Shown here: positions 1-8,540 of the stretch, one piece after another
How the letters are laid out: each line of letters starts with the position of its first letter
Position numbering within the stretch: the stretch's first letter is position 1
DNA from: Rhizorhapis sp. SPR117
GTDB lineage: Bacteria; Pseudomonadota; Alphaproteobacteria; Sphingomonadales; Sphingomonadaceae
Direction of reading: 5' to 3'
NCBI RefSeq assembly: GCF_021742065.1
Contig: NZ_JAKKIE010000025.1
Location: 1-57,266 of the forward strand
DNA: 57,266 nucleotides
Program-made: the position numbers and the translations under genes
The notes under the pieces: generated by a model
Databases searched by the model: none
What the model saw: the letters and a program-made list of their open reading frames with translations, nothing else
What the model was told of the DNA's origin: nothing

Positions 1-406
1 CTGGACCGGCATTCCCACAGAAACGGCTTCAGCCCCTCCACTTGATCCTACCGGCATCAGCCGGTCAGTCATTCAGCGGGTCGCGTCCTTGTCATCCCTG
101 GCTGATGTCGGGAACGCCGTTAACAATGAACACGGATCTCTCGTTGGTCCTGCCGTCGGGTTGTGTATCTGGTCTCGCACTCCGACACGGGATTTGGAGC
201 GGTTCGTGCGAGTAGGCAGATATGTCCTGTGCACAGCCGAACCCCACACGGCTGAGTAAAGGACTTGCCTACGACCTTCCCTGAGCCGGCGACAGCATTC
301 CCCACAGTGCTGTCTCCGGCTCAGGCGACATTCCGCCGCCTTATAGAATGGCCGTTCGGGGCAGTGGTGATTGGACTTTGTCGCGCCGCGTACTACATGC
401 CTTGCC
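1..406. other. Non-coding, hairpin-rich left edge; candidate structured RNA
   Basis: I see no convincing complete gene here. The stretch folds into consecutive hairpins: ACCGGC/GCCGGT at 50-65; CTCGCAC/GTGCGAG at 174-212; a composite stem with arms GTAGGCA/TGCCTAC, GTCCT/AGGAC and AGCCG/CGGCT at 211-272; and a long stem at about 280-325 (CTGAGCCGG then GACAGCA pairing with TGCTGTC then CCGGCTCAG) with one mismatch. The density of nested stems is far above that of the surrounding intergenic DNA. On the minus strand a reading frame with ATGs at 72 and 57 runs off the left edge. A structured RNA followed by an open frame would fit domains I-III of a group II intron ahead of its reverse transcriptase, but I cannot see domain V or a clear 5' junction. 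A cis-regulatory leader of the downstream transporter is the alternative. Confidence 0.45.
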
Positions 407-2215
407 ATGCCACCTGAACCACCAGCCGACGATCAGCCCATTCCGCCCGTATTGGCGACGTTGCGGCGTTTCCTGAAATATCTATGGCCCGCCGATGCTC
501 CTGCGCTGCGCCGCCGGGTGGTTGTGGCGCTGGTCTTTGTGCTGTTGGGCAAGGCAGTCAGTCTCGTCATGCCCTTTGCGTATAAGGGGGTCATCGATCG
601 GATGACGCCGGGGATGGAACCTGCCGTTGGACTGGCAATCGCCCTGGTCGTGGCCTATGCAGGCGCGCGTTTCGCGTCCGTCATGTTCGACAATGTCCGC
701 AACGTCGCCTTTGAACGGGTGGGGCAGGAGGCGACGCGGCGCCTGACCGAGCATCTGTTCGGCCATCTTCACCAGCTTTCTCTCCGTTTTCACCTCAATC
801 GCAAGACGGGCGCAGTCACCAAGATCATTGAACGGGGAACCAAGAGCATCGATGTCATGCTCTATTTTCTGCTGTTCAATATCGCCCCCACAATCATTGA
901 ACTGGCGGCGGTTTGCGTTATTTTCTTCCTCAAATTCGGCGCTGGCATAGTGGGCCTGACGCTGGTGATGGTCGTGCTGTACATCTGGTTCACCAGGACC
1001 GTCACCGAATGGCGGACGAAGCTGCGCCGCGATATGGTCGATCTGGATACGACGGCATATGCCCATGCCGTCGACTCGCTGTTGAATTTCGAAACCGTGA
1101 AATATTTCAATGCGGAGGCGCGGGAACAGGCGCGGTTCAGCAAGGCGGTTCGCACCTATGCCGATGCGGCGGTCAAGAGCGAAAACAGTCTGGCGCTGCT
1201 GAATGTCGGGCAGGCGCTGATTACCAACCTGATGATGGCTGGAGCCATGGGCTATACCGTTTGGGGCTGGAGCCGGAACATGTTCACCACAGGTGACGTC
1301 GTGCTGGTGAATACGCTGTTGGCGCAACTGTTCCGTCCGCTCGATATGCTTGGCATGGTCTATCGCAACATTCGTCAGGGTCTGATCGACATGGAGGCGA
1401 TGTTCGCCCTGATCGACACGCCGACTGACATTGCCGATGCACCCGATGCGCCGCTTTTGCACGTGGAGGCGGGCGAGGTGCGCTTTGAAAATGTACATTT
1501 CGGCTACAGCGCCGATCGACAGATCCTCCATGGCCTCGACATTCATATTCCGTCGGGCCGGACGCTTGCCATTGTCGGTCCATCCGGCGCGGGAAAATCG
1601 ACCATCGCTCGCCTGTTGTTCCGATTTTATGATGTTCAGAGCGGGCGGATTTTGATCGATGGACAAGATATATCAAAGGTGACGCAAGCCTCCCTGCGTG
1701 AACAGATCGGCATCGTTCCGCAGGATACCGTGCTGTTCAATGACACCATTGGTTACAATGTCGCTTATGGCCGTGCGGAAGCAAGCGAGGATGAGATTGA
1801 GGCCGCCATGCGCGGCGCGGCGATCGCAGGCTTCGTCCATGCCATGCCGCAGGGCCTGAACACGCGCGTTGGCGAACGGGGGTTGAAGCTGTCAGGTGGA
1901 GAAAAGCAGCGCGTGGCCATTGCCCGGACGCTGCTCAAGAACCCGCCGATCCTGATTCTCGATGAAGCGACCAGCGCGCTCGATAGCCGAACCGAGGCGG
2001 ACATTCAGGCAACGCTGAGCACCATAGCCCAGCGGCGCACCACAATCATCATCGCGCACCGTCTTTCCACGGTCGTGGATGCGGACGAGATTATTGTGCT
2101 GGATGCGGGAAAGGTTGCCGAACGCGGAAGTCATACTGCACTGATGGCGCGTGGCGGACTGTATGCTGCAATGTGGGCGCGTCAGGCGTCCGAGCGGGAG
2201 ATGGAGGAAGTCTGA
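407..2215 (+). CDS. Atm1/HMT1-type ABC exporter, membrane plus ATPase domains
   Basis: A 602-residue half-transporter of the ATM1 family, inner-membrane exporters of glutathione-conjugated metals or thiol compounds in alphaproteobacteria and of a sulfur species in mitochondria. Residues about 35-320 form the six-helix exporter domain, with the stretch RTGAVTKIIERG-like segment (here KTGAVTKIIERGTKS) typical of Atm1. The ATPase domain follows: Walker A GPSGAGKS near 391-398, signature LSGGE near 495, Walker B LILDEATS near 514 and the switch histidine in IIAHRLS. I start at the ATG at 407, because the upstream in-frame TTG at 371 adds residues not expected of the family. It stands alone and is convergent with the aminopeptidase gene 11 bp away. 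The substrate is inferred from family only. Confidence 0.9.
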   Translation: MPPEPPADDQPIPPVLATLRRFLKYLWPADAPALRRRVVVALVFVLLGKAVSLVMPFAYKGVIDRMTPGMEPAVGLAIALVVAYAGARFASVMFDNVRNVAFERVGQEATRRLTEHLFGHLHQLSLRFHLNRKTGAVTKIIERGTKSIDVMLYFLLFNIAPTIIELAAVCVIFFLKFGAGIVGLTLVMVVLYIWFTRTVTEWRTKLRRDMVDLDTTAYAHAVDSLLNFETVKYFNAEAREQARFSKAVRTYADAAVKSENSLALLNVGQALITNLMMAGAMGYTVWGWSRNMFTTGDVVLVNTLLAQLFRPLDMLGMVYRNIRQGLIDMEAMFALIDTPTDIADAPDAPLLHVEAGEVRFENVHFGYSADRQILHGLDIHIPSGRTLAIVGPSGAGKSTIARLLFRFYDVQSGRILIDGQDISKVTQASLREQIGIVPQDTVLFNDTIGYNVAYGRAEASEDEIEAAMRGAAIAGFVHAMPQGLNTRVGERGLKLSGGEKQRVAIARTLLKNPPILILDEATSALDSRTEADIQATLSTIAQRRTTIIIAHRLSTVVDADEIIVLDAGKVAERGSHTALMARGGLYAAMWARQASEREMEEV

Positions 2216-2226
2216 GGGGCTTTCCT

Positions 2227-3621
2227 CTAGCCGCCGCCATAGCGGTTGGCCAGCATCGCCCACGCGGCCCGCAGGCCCAGCGCCTCACCACCTTTGGGAC
2301 GTCCGGGTTTGGCGACGGGGCGCCAGGCAAAAGTGTCGAAGTGCGCCCATTTTGTACCCTCCGGCACAAATTTCTGCAGGAAAAGCGCGGCGGTAGTCGC
2401 ACCGGCAAAGCCATTTTCGGCTGCGTTGTTGATGTCGGCAATATCCGATTTCAGCATGTCGGCATAGGCGGCCCAAAGCGGCAGTCGCCACACCGGATCG
2501 TCGATTTCGTCGCCCTCTTTCAAAAGCGCTTGTGCCAGATCATCATCATTGGCGAAAAGAGCGGGGATGTCCGGCCCCAATGCCGCCCGCGCCGCGCCGG
2601 TCAATGTTGCGAAATCGAGGATGAGCTCTGGGCTGTCCTCTCCCGCTTTTGTCAGTGCGTCGGCAAGCACGAGCCGGCCTTCCGCATCGGTATTGCCGAT
2701 TTCAACGGTCAATCCGTTGCGGCTGGTCAATATGTCGCCGGGGCGAAAAGCGTTGCCACCGATCGCGTTCTCAACCGCAGGGATGAGCAGGTGAAGATGG
2801 ACGGGCAACCGTGCGGCCATGACCAGTCGCGCCAGCGCCAGCGCGTGCGCCGCGCCGCCCATGTCCTTTTTCATCAAACGCATGCCCGATGATGGCTTGA
2901 TGTCCAGGCCGCCACTGTCAAAGCAGACGCCCTTGCCGACAATGGCGATTTTCGGGTTTTTGGCATTGCCCCAGGTCATTTCGATAAGGCGTGGCGCAAA
3001 ATCCTTACCCGCTGCCCGCCCTACGGCATGAATCATGGGATAACCGGTCTCCAGATCATCGCCGCGCGTTACCGTGATTTTTGCATGAAATTCCTTGGCA
3101 GTCGCTTCTGTCGCGGCCTGCAGGTCGGATGGTCCCATGTCGGCGGTAGGCGTATTTACAAGGTCGCGGACAAGCGCTGTCGCCTGGGCCAGACGGACAG
3201 TTTCCTCGATCTTGCCGACTTCGTTGGTGAGCAGGATGCGTGGTCCCGTGCGGCTATCCGGCCTGCGATAGCGTTCGAAACGATATTGTGCGGTCAGCCA
3301 GCCGAACATGGCAGGTCCGGGCTGATGGTGCTCGATCCGGTACGTTCCTTCGGGCAGGGCTTCGGCGGCCTTGGCAAGGCACCAACTCGACAGTGAATTG
3401 ACATTGGCGACACCTATGACCACCGACCATATATCGGGTTTTTCGTCCGGCAGTATGGCCAGCTCATATCCTTTGCCCGCAAATTTTTGCGCAGCGACCG
3501 CAGCGCGGCGGCGTTCGGACTGGTCCTTCAACCAGTTATCGAATGTCTTGCTGTCGACAAGGTGGATGGAGCGGGCGGCTTGCCCGGTGTCGGGCTTTAT
3601 CAGATCGGAATAGTCGGTCAT
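2227..3621 (-). CDS. M17 leucyl aminopeptidase family protein
   Basis: Cytosolic metallo-aminopeptidase of family M17, removing N-terminal residues from peptides. The 464-residue frame has a divergent N-terminal domain and a well-kept catalytic C-terminal domain: GKGVCFDSGGLDIKP supplies the first metal-binding and catalytic residues, KKDMGGAA the next, and NTDAEGRLVLADAL the bicarbonate/metal site. I start at the ATG at 3621 (MTDYSDLI), since the longer frame to 3690 begins in intergenic DNA. A TATAAT hexamer lies on the minus strand at 3634-3639, only 12 bp before the ATG, so the mRNA may have almost no leader. The gene is divergent from a small conserved gene. The N-terminus differs from classical PepA, so I do not give the symbol pepA. 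Confidence 0.9.
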   Translation of the reverse strand: MTDYSDLIKPDTGQAARSIHLVDSKTFDNWLKDQSERRRAAVAAQKFAGKGYELAILPDEKPDIWSVVIGVANVNSLSSWCLAKAAEALPEGTYRIEHHQPGPAMFGWLTAQYRFERYRRPDSRTGPRILLTNEVGKIEETVRLAQATALVRDLVNTPTADMGPSDLQAATEATAKEFHAKITVTRGDDLETGYPMIHAVGRAAGKDFAPRLIEMTWGNAKNPKIAIVGKGVCFDSGGLDIKPSSGMRLMKKDMGGAAHALALARLVMAARLPVHLHLLIPAVENAIGGNAFRPGDILTSRNGLTVEIGNTDAEGRLVLADALTKAGEDSPELILDFATLTGAARAALGPDIPALFANDDDLAQALLKEGDEIDDPVWRLPLWAAYADMLKSDIADINNAAENGFAGATTAALFLQKFVPEGTKWAHFDTFAWRPVAKPGRPKGGEALGLRAAWAMLANRYGGG

Positions 3622-3682
3622 GTACGGAACCCTATTATAAAGGGCGGTTAGGGGGAATCCCTGATTTCTGATATGGTTGATT

Positions 3683-3696
3683 CCTGTCACGACAGG
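3683..3696. promoter_or_regulatory. 14-bp perfect-arm palindrome between divergent genes
   Basis: CCTGTC and GACAGG flank a 2-bp centre in the 167-bp divergent region between the M17 aminopeptidase (minus) and the small gene at 3789 (plus). Size and placement suit a dimeric repressor operator, but no regulator is identifiable nearby and the site could be chance. Confidence 0.3.
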
Positions 3697-3788
3697 GTGG
3701 GGTGAAGCGACCGGTTTTCCCTTTATCGTGGAAACCTTCCCCTGCTCGAACGTTAATGAAATGTCCTATGCCATCGATGGAGGGGATT

Positions 3789-3995
3789 ATGAATATCACA
3801 GAGAACAAGGCTGATCGCGCGATGCGAGACAGAGCCTTCGCCTTGGCCGACAGCGCCAGGTTCACCACGGTTCTGGAGATTGAAAGGGCCTTGATCAGCG
3901 AAGGATGGCCCAATGCCGCCCGGGCGATGCAAAGTGAAATATTCCGTCAGGCACTGCACGATCGATGCAATACGGCGGCTAAGAGCGAAGCCTGA
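3789..3995 (+). CDS. Small conserved hypothetical protein, 68 aa
   Basis: A short soluble protein, rich in charged and alanine residues, with no signal peptide or membrane segment; predicted to be mostly helical. The motif TTVLEIERALISEGWPNAA resembles small conserved sphingomonad proteins that I recall but cannot name functionally. The start at 3789 is chosen because GGAGGGG lies directly upstream at suitable spacing, whereas the upstream in-frame ATG at 3768 has no ribosome-binding site. It is transcribed away from the aminopeptidase gene and converges on the TonB receptor gene, with an inverted repeat between them. Function unknown. Confidence 0.7.
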   Translation: MNITENKADRAMRDRAFALADSARFTTVLEIERALISEGWPNAARAMQSEIFRQALHDRCNTAAKSEA

Positions 3996-4013
3996 CTGTC
4001 AGGTTGTTCCTTC

Positions 4014-4061
4014 GGGCGAGGCCGGACAGGCCAAAGTAAAATGCACCTGGCCGCCTCGCCC
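4014..4061. terminator. Inverted repeat between convergent genes, probable bidirectional terminator
   Basis: GGGCGAGGC at 4014-4022 pairs with GCCTCGCCC at 4053-4061, with additional AGGCC/GGCC pairing inside. It lies in the 77-bp gap between the small plus-strand gene and the minus-strand TonB receptor. No long T-run follows on either strand, so the terminator call rests on position and stem strength. Confidence 0.5.
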
Positions 4062-4072
4062 ATTGCGTGAGT

Positions 4073-6172
4073 TCAGAACGTAAAGCGCGTGCTCACCCGG
4101 AAATCCCGCCCGCTCAGAGGCGCAAAATCCTTCAGGAAGCTTGCGTGCCGCCGCGCTTCTACGTCAAAGATATTGTTGGCCGATAGCACCACGCTTGTTC
4201 CATTCCCGGCAAAAGGATTGAAGGACAGCGAGGCATTCACCAGCGTATAGTCGTTGGTGCGTGTTTCGTTCAGCGCAATGCGTTTCTGGTCGAAGACATG
4301 CTCTACCTCTATCCGGCCCTGAAGCCGTTCGCTCTGCGCCTCCAGTCCGCCCAGAAGGCGCAGCGGCGGGATGCGCGGCGCCGCGCCAACGCCGGTGATG
4401 CGGGCATGGGTATAATCTCCCAAAGCATCAGCGTTGATGGTATAATCACCCAGTTGCGCAAGCTTGACCGATGCCTCGGCTTCAAATCCGTAATAACGCG
4501 CTTTGCCCTGATAATATTGGAAGACAGGCAGGTCGTCTTCGACCGCGCCGGTCCGCACGTCGTAAATATAATTGTCGAACCAGCTATGATAGGCGGATGC
4601 GCTGACATGATAGCCATCGCCTGAACCGCGCAGGGTCGCTTCCAGTCCCCAGTTCTTTTCCAGCTTCAGGTCAGGATCGCCTATCTCAAATGCCTGCGTT
4701 CCGGCGTGCGGCCCGTTGGCGAACAGTTCCTCGGCTGCCGGTGCGCGCTGGCTATGCGATCCATTCACGCCGATGCGCCAGCCATCAGCCAGTGTATAGC
4801 TGGCGCCAATCGAGCCTGAAACCGCATCGAATGTGCGGCGATAGGCGGGATTGCCGATATCAGCATCCGCATCCGCATTGACGATGCTATGTTCGATCCT
4901 GGCCCCTGCTTCAGCCCGCAGTTTGCCGAAATCGACAGATTGCAAAGTGAAAAGTCCATATTGTTGCGTTGCGTTCTTGGGCAGGAACTTCTCATCGCCA
5001 ACGACATGGAAATCTCGCATCAGCATCTGTGCACCAATCGCGCCCTGCCAGCCGCCATGTTTTTGCTGCACCAGTTCCAGCCGGGATTCGAGGCCCTGAC
5101 TATAGAATGTGGTGCCGACTGCGCCGGTGTCTTCCAGTTCGCTATGCTGATAATCGGCAAAGCCCGCACGGAAACGAATCTTGTCCAGGAAACTGCCGCC
5201 GGTATCGACTTCGCCGCGGACATCCGCGCGCGTTTGTTTCATGTCGAGCCGCACCTGTTCGGCCTCGACATTGGGGTCGAGCGAATAGCGGACAGGCACG
5301 CCGTAAAGGCTGTCGAAATGGCTGACCGAAAAGCCCAGATTGCCTGTGTCGGTGATCAGCGCGACGCCGCCCGCCACGTCCCATGTCCGCCCCGCGCTGT
5401 TGGGCAGCTTGCCTTTCAGATCGGCCAGCGCCGCAATATCGGGATCGCTGCTTGCCGCTGCCTGCGCGCGTAGGTCGGGCGTCAATATATAACTGCCGGT
5501 ATCGAGGTCGCCGCTCTTGGTATAGGTGCCGTCGACATGAAATACGATCTTGCCGCCCACAGGCGCATCGACCGCAGCAGAGACTGAACGTTCATTGGCG
5601 GCGCTGCCATAGGTCGCCATGCCGTCGATATGAACTGGCTCATCGGGAATGCGACGCGGAATGCGACTATCGACCACATTGACCACGCCGCCGATAGCTG
5701 CCGATCCGAACATCAGCGCCGATGGGCCGCGCAGGACCTCGATCCGGTCCGCGGTCAACGGGTTGATGACGACGGCATGGTCGACCGATGTATTGGAAAC
5801 GTCGAAACTGCCAATGCCATCTGTTAGCACCCGCACCCGCTCACCCTGAAAACCGCGGAGTACAGGACGGGAGGCATTGGGACCAAAGGATGTCGCCGAC
5901 ACGCCCGGCTGACTGGTCAGCGTATCGCCAATGGTGGTTTTCAGGTTGCGAACCAGGTCAGTGCCGGTCAGCACGGATGTGCCCGACAAAATGTCCTCCT
6001 GGTTCCGCTGAAAAGCGCCGGTAACGACAATTTCCTTTGGAACTTCCGCATGATAATCGCGTCGCTGTGGAGCAGGATCGCTCTGCGCATGGGCAGATGG
6101 CGCGAACAGCAGCAAAGCAGAACCGGTAAGCAGGAGATGTTTTGGCATATGAGCAGCAACCTTGAATTTCAT
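4073..6172 (-). CDS. TonB-dependent outer-membrane receptor, ZnuD-like
   Basis: A 699-residue outer-membrane gated channel taking up a scarce ligand with TonB-ExbBD energy. The signal peptide ends near AHAQ; a plug domain follows (IVVTGAF... VLRGFQGERVRVLTDG ... RIEVLRGPSALMFGS), then a 22-strand-type barrel ending in the aromatic FTF. The C-terminal motif with RHASFLKD and PLSGRDFRV is, as I recall, characteristic of ZnuD-type zinc receptors. Translation may start at 6172 (MKFKV) or, with a better upstream AAGG, at 6148 (MPKHLL); both leave an intact signal peptide. A Zur-like palindrome lies about 25 bp upstream. Zinc as the ligand is inference; other metal chelates or heme are possible. 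Confidence 0.85.
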   Translation of the reverse strand: MKFKVAAHMPKHLLLTGSALLLFAPSAHAQSDPAPQRRDYHAEVPKEIVVTGAFQRNQEDILSGTSVLTGTDLVRNLKTTIGDTLTSQPGVSATSFGPNASRPVLRGFQGERVRVLTDGIGSFDVSNTSVDHAVVINPLTADRIEVLRGPSALMFGSAAIGGVVNVVDSRIPRRIPDEPVHIDGMATYGSAANERSVSAAVDAPVGGKIVFHVDGTYTKSGDLDTGSYILTPDLRAQAAASSDPDIAALADLKGKLPNSAGRTWDVAGGVALITDTGNLGFSVSHFDSLYGVPVRYSLDPNVEAEQVRLDMKQTRADVRGEVDTGGSFLDKIRFRAGFADYQHSELEDTGAVGTTFYSQGLESRLELVQQKHGGWQGAIGAQMLMRDFHVVGDEKFLPKNATQQYGLFTLQSVDFGKLRAEAGARIEHSIVNADADADIGNPAYRRTFDAVSGSIGASYTLADGWRIGVNGSHSQRAPAAEELFANGPHAGTQAFEIGDPDLKLEKNWGLEATLRGSGDGYHVSASAYHSWFDNYIYDVRTGAVEDDLPVFQYYQGKARYYGFEAEASVKLAQLGDYTINADALGDYTHARITGVGAAPRIPPLRLLGGLEAQSERLQGRIEVEHVFDQKRIALNETRTNDYTLVNASLSFNPFAGNGTSVVLSANNIFDVEARRHASFLKDFAPLSGRDFRVSTRFTF

Positions 6173-6196
6173 GAGGTGACAGGCTTCATAAATTTA

Positions 6197-6208
6197 ATGT
6201 TACAACAT
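6197..6208 (-). promoter_or_regulatory. Zur-like operator before the TonB receptor gene
   Basis: The sequence ATGTTACAACAT has arms ATGTT/AACAT around a 2-bp centre and sits 25-36 bp upstream of the receptor start, in a markedly AT-rich patch. It resembles the ATGTTATAACAT-type core bound by Zur in proteobacteria. Together with the ZnuD-like product this suggests zinc-responsive repression. The rest of the 6209-6366 gap holds no gene that I can support. Confidence 0.45.
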
Positions 6209-6366
6209 ATCAATAGAGGTAAATAGATTATTTTGACGTAGTTTGCCGTCCGCTCATCGGAGGGATCGGTTTGAACATGAAGGGAATGTCCCGCAGCGGT
6301 ACAGCCGGCGTGTTAACCACCTTTCCCACTAGCCTAAATCGTTAAAAATCCGTTAACACTTCTTTC

Positions 6367-6546
6367 ATGAAACGAAGATTTGTCCTGACCACCGAAGCCG
6401 CGCGTCACCCGTTTCGGCAAAGCCTGCCGATGCAAGTGTTCGTGGTGGACCCCAAGAGCAGACGGAAGTCGGACGATCAGGACTGGAAGCTGTTCATGCT
6501 CAGCTTTTCCGCCTTTTTCACGGTGTTTTACACATTCATATTGTGA
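6367..6546 (+). CDS. Small membrane protein, 59 aa
   Basis: A short frame with ATG at 6367 and TGA at 6544-6546. The N-terminal 40 residues are basic and polar (MKRRFVLTTEAARHPF, then VVDPKSRRKSDDQDW), followed by a hydrophobic C-terminal segment from about residue 42 to 59 (LFMLSFSAFFTVFYTFIL), a likely single membrane helix ending at the C-terminus. The codon pattern is that of neighbouring genes, and I recall similar short proteins with a VDPRSRR...DQDW element followed by one helix in sphingomonads. There is no clear ribosome-binding site; an internal ATG at 6430 (MQVFVVDP) is an alternative start. Function unknown. Confidence 0.6.
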   Translation: MKRRFVLTTEAARHPFRQSLPMQVFVVDPKSRRKSDDQDWKLFMLSFSAFFTVFYTFIL

Positions 6547-6568
6547 AACAGGTGCCGCCGCATCGACC

Positions 6569-7882
6569 TTAGTCGCAGGCGCAATGGAGTTTCCAGGCAA
6601 GCCATGCCGATGCAAGGCACATAGCCGCCACCAGCAACAATGCGCCTGTCACCGAAAGTCCGGCATTGGTCGCGGCGAGGATCGCCAAGGCGCCGATGGT
6701 CATGGCGCCTGAATTAACCACATTATTGGCGGCCACAGTCCGTGCGGTTTCACCTTTGCTGACGGTGGTGGTGAGGAAGGCATAAAGCGGTACCACGAAC
6801 ATGCCGCCACTGATCGCTATGCCCAGCAATGCTGTCACCACATGCCATGCGCCGGGATGGGCAATGAAGGTAGAAACGTCGTAATACTGCCCCGACGGCG
6901 CACCAGCCCAGCTATGTGCCATAATATAAAGATACAGAATGAATCCCCCCATTGCCAGGACCGAGGCGGGACCGAATTTCGCCGATACATTACCCCGTAG
7001 CAGCCGGTTGATCGCCACTGATCCGATGGCCACGCCAATGGAGAAAATGGCAAGGAAAAGACTGGCGACTTCCTTGCTGGCAGTGAAGACATTTTTCACC
7101 AATGGCGGAAAGATGATGATGAGGATGGAACCGATCATCCAGAAAAAGCTGATGGCGCAGATGGCGAGGAACAGCCGGGGAATATGCATGGTGATGCTGA
7201 TCAGCCGCCAGGACGATCGCAGCGGATTATGGTCGATCTTTATAGGGTCACCCACTGGCGGGGCGGGGGGGACCTGTCGTCCGCAATAATAGCCGGCGAT
7301 GGCGATGCACATGACGGTCGCGGCAGTAACTTCGGCATTCATCCATCCCGCCGCAATGGTGCCAGCCAGGATGGCGAGATAGGTTCCCGCTTCGACGAGG
7401 CCCGTACCGCCCAGCACTTCATCCTCTTTCAGATGCTGAGGCAGGATGGCGTATTTGATCGGGCCAAAAAAAGTGGAATGCACACCCATGGCCAACACGG
7501 CGACGAGCATCAGCGGGATATTCTTCAGCATCAGGCCAATCGATCCCACTGCCATGATTCCGATTTCCGCTATCTTTACGATGCGGATGATGCGCGCCTT
7601 GTCCATGCTGTCGGCAAGCTGACCCGACAGGGCCGAGAGGATGAAGAAGGGCAGGATGAACAGGCCGGTCGAAAGCGCGTTGAAATTGGATTCCATGCGC
7701 GGATCGCTGTAGATGGTGTAGGTGGCGAACAGCACCATCGCCGTCTTGAACAGATTGTCGTTAAACGCGCCCAAAAACTGCGTGCCGAAAATTGGCAGGA
7801 ACCTTCGCTTGCCAAGAAGCCTAAGGGATACCTGCATATTGGGGCTGTTCTCGTTGTTGCGACGAAGGGTGCGGGGCCGCAT
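6569..7882 (-). CDS. LplT-like lysophospholipid transporter, MFS family
   Basis: A 437-residue inner-membrane carrier with about twelve helices. The N-terminal motif GTQFLGAFNDNLFKTA is the hallmark of the LplT branch of the major facilitator superfamily, which flips lysophospholipids inward for re-acylation. In many alphaproteobacteria this transporter is fused to an Aas-type acyltransferase; here the frame stops after the membrane domain (WLAWKLHCACD) and no acyltransferase gene lies beside it. The start is either 7882 or 7837 (MQVSLRLL), neither with a clear ribosome-binding site. It is divergent from pgsA, another phospholipid gene, over about 100 bp. Substrate is inferred from family. 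Confidence 0.85.
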   Translation of the reverse strand: MRPRTLRRNNENSPNMQVSLRLLGKRRFLPIFGTQFLGAFNDNLFKTAMVLFATYTIYSDPRMESNFNALSTGLFILPFFILSALSGQLADSMDKARIIRIVKIAEIGIMAVGSIGLMLKNIPLMLVAVLAMGVHSTFFGPIKYAILPQHLKEDEVLGGTGLVEAGTYLAILAGTIAAGWMNAEVTAATVMCIAIAGYYCGRQVPPAPPVGDPIKIDHNPLRSSWRLISITMHIPRLFLAICAISFFWMIGSILIIIFPPLVKNVFTASKEVASLFLAIFSIGVAIGSVAINRLLRGNVSAKFGPASVLAMGGFILYLYIMAHSWAGAPSGQYYDVSTFIAHPGAWHVVTALLGIAISGGMFVVPLYAFLTTTVSKGETARTVAANNVVNSGAMTIGALAILAATNAGLSVTGALLLVAAMCLASAWLAWKLHCACD

Positions 7883-7986
7883 GTAGCCAAAAGCATCGTC
7901 GGGGCCAACAGAATTTATACCTGTCAGCGATATTCACGGCATGCATTTCCATCGGCGGAGAAAAAGACTATGCCGAACGAAAGACT

Positions 7987-8538
7987 ATGCTGACCTTACC
8001 CAACATATTGACCCTATCCCGAATCTTTGCGGTTCCCCTCTTGATGGGGCTGCTCTGGTTCCCGCAATGGCAGACAGGGTATGCCTTTGCGTTCGCGCTA
8101 TATTGTCTGATGGGCATCACCGATTATTTCGACGGCTATCTGGCGCGCGCAAACGGTGCGGTGTCGAAAATGGGCGTTTTTCTTGACCCCATTGCCGACA
8201 AGATCATGGTGGCGGCGGTCATCGTCATGCTGGCGGCTACACGCGATATAGCGGGCATTCACATCATCGCGGCCATCATCATATTGCTGCGCGAAATCGC
8301 CGTGTCTGGCTTGCGGGAATTCCTGGCCGAATTACGGGTGTCGATGCCGGTGTCGAATCTTGCCAAATGGAAAACGACTTTCCAGCTCATTGCCCTCGGC
8401 GCATTGATTCTCGCGGGTGCATTGCCGCATTTTGCCTTCATTAAACTGACGGGCCTTACGACATTGTGGGCCGCCGCTATCCTGACGTTGATTACCGGGT
8501 GGGACTATCTGCGCGTTGGCATCAAGCATATGGACTGA
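7987..8538 (+). CDS. pgsA: CDP-diacylglycerol-glycerol-3-phosphate 3-phosphatidyltransferase
   Basis: Membrane enzyme of 183 residues that makes phosphatidylglycerol phosphate from CDP-diacylglycerol and glycerol 3-phosphate, the first committed step to phosphatidylglycerol and cardiolipin. The CDP-alcohol phosphatidyltransferase signature is intact: DYFDGYLAR, eight residues, then G, and FLDPIADK with its two late aspartates. The N-terminus MLTLPNILTLSRI is typical. It leads a compact unit with moaD and moaE: the moaD GTG lies 3 bp after the pgsA stop. Length matches the family. Confidence 0.96.
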   Translation: MLTLPNILTLSRIFAVPLLMGLLWFPQWQTGYAFAFALYCLMGITDYFDGYLARANGAVSKMGVFLDPIADKIMVAAVIVMLAATRDIAGIHIIAAIIILLREIAVSGLREFLAELRVSMPVSNLAKWKTTFQLIALGALILAGALPHFAFIKLTGLTTLWAAAILTLITGWDYLRVGIKHMD

Positions 8539-8540
8539 CA

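Noticed and set aside
73..408. 111-aa minus-strand frame at the left edge
   Set aside because: Overlaps the hairpin-rich region; Arg/Cys-rich composition without protein-like character.
482..1666. 394-aa minus-strand frame inside the Atm1-like gene
   Set aside because: Shadow of the ABC transporter frame; composition rich in His, Gln and Arg with no domain.
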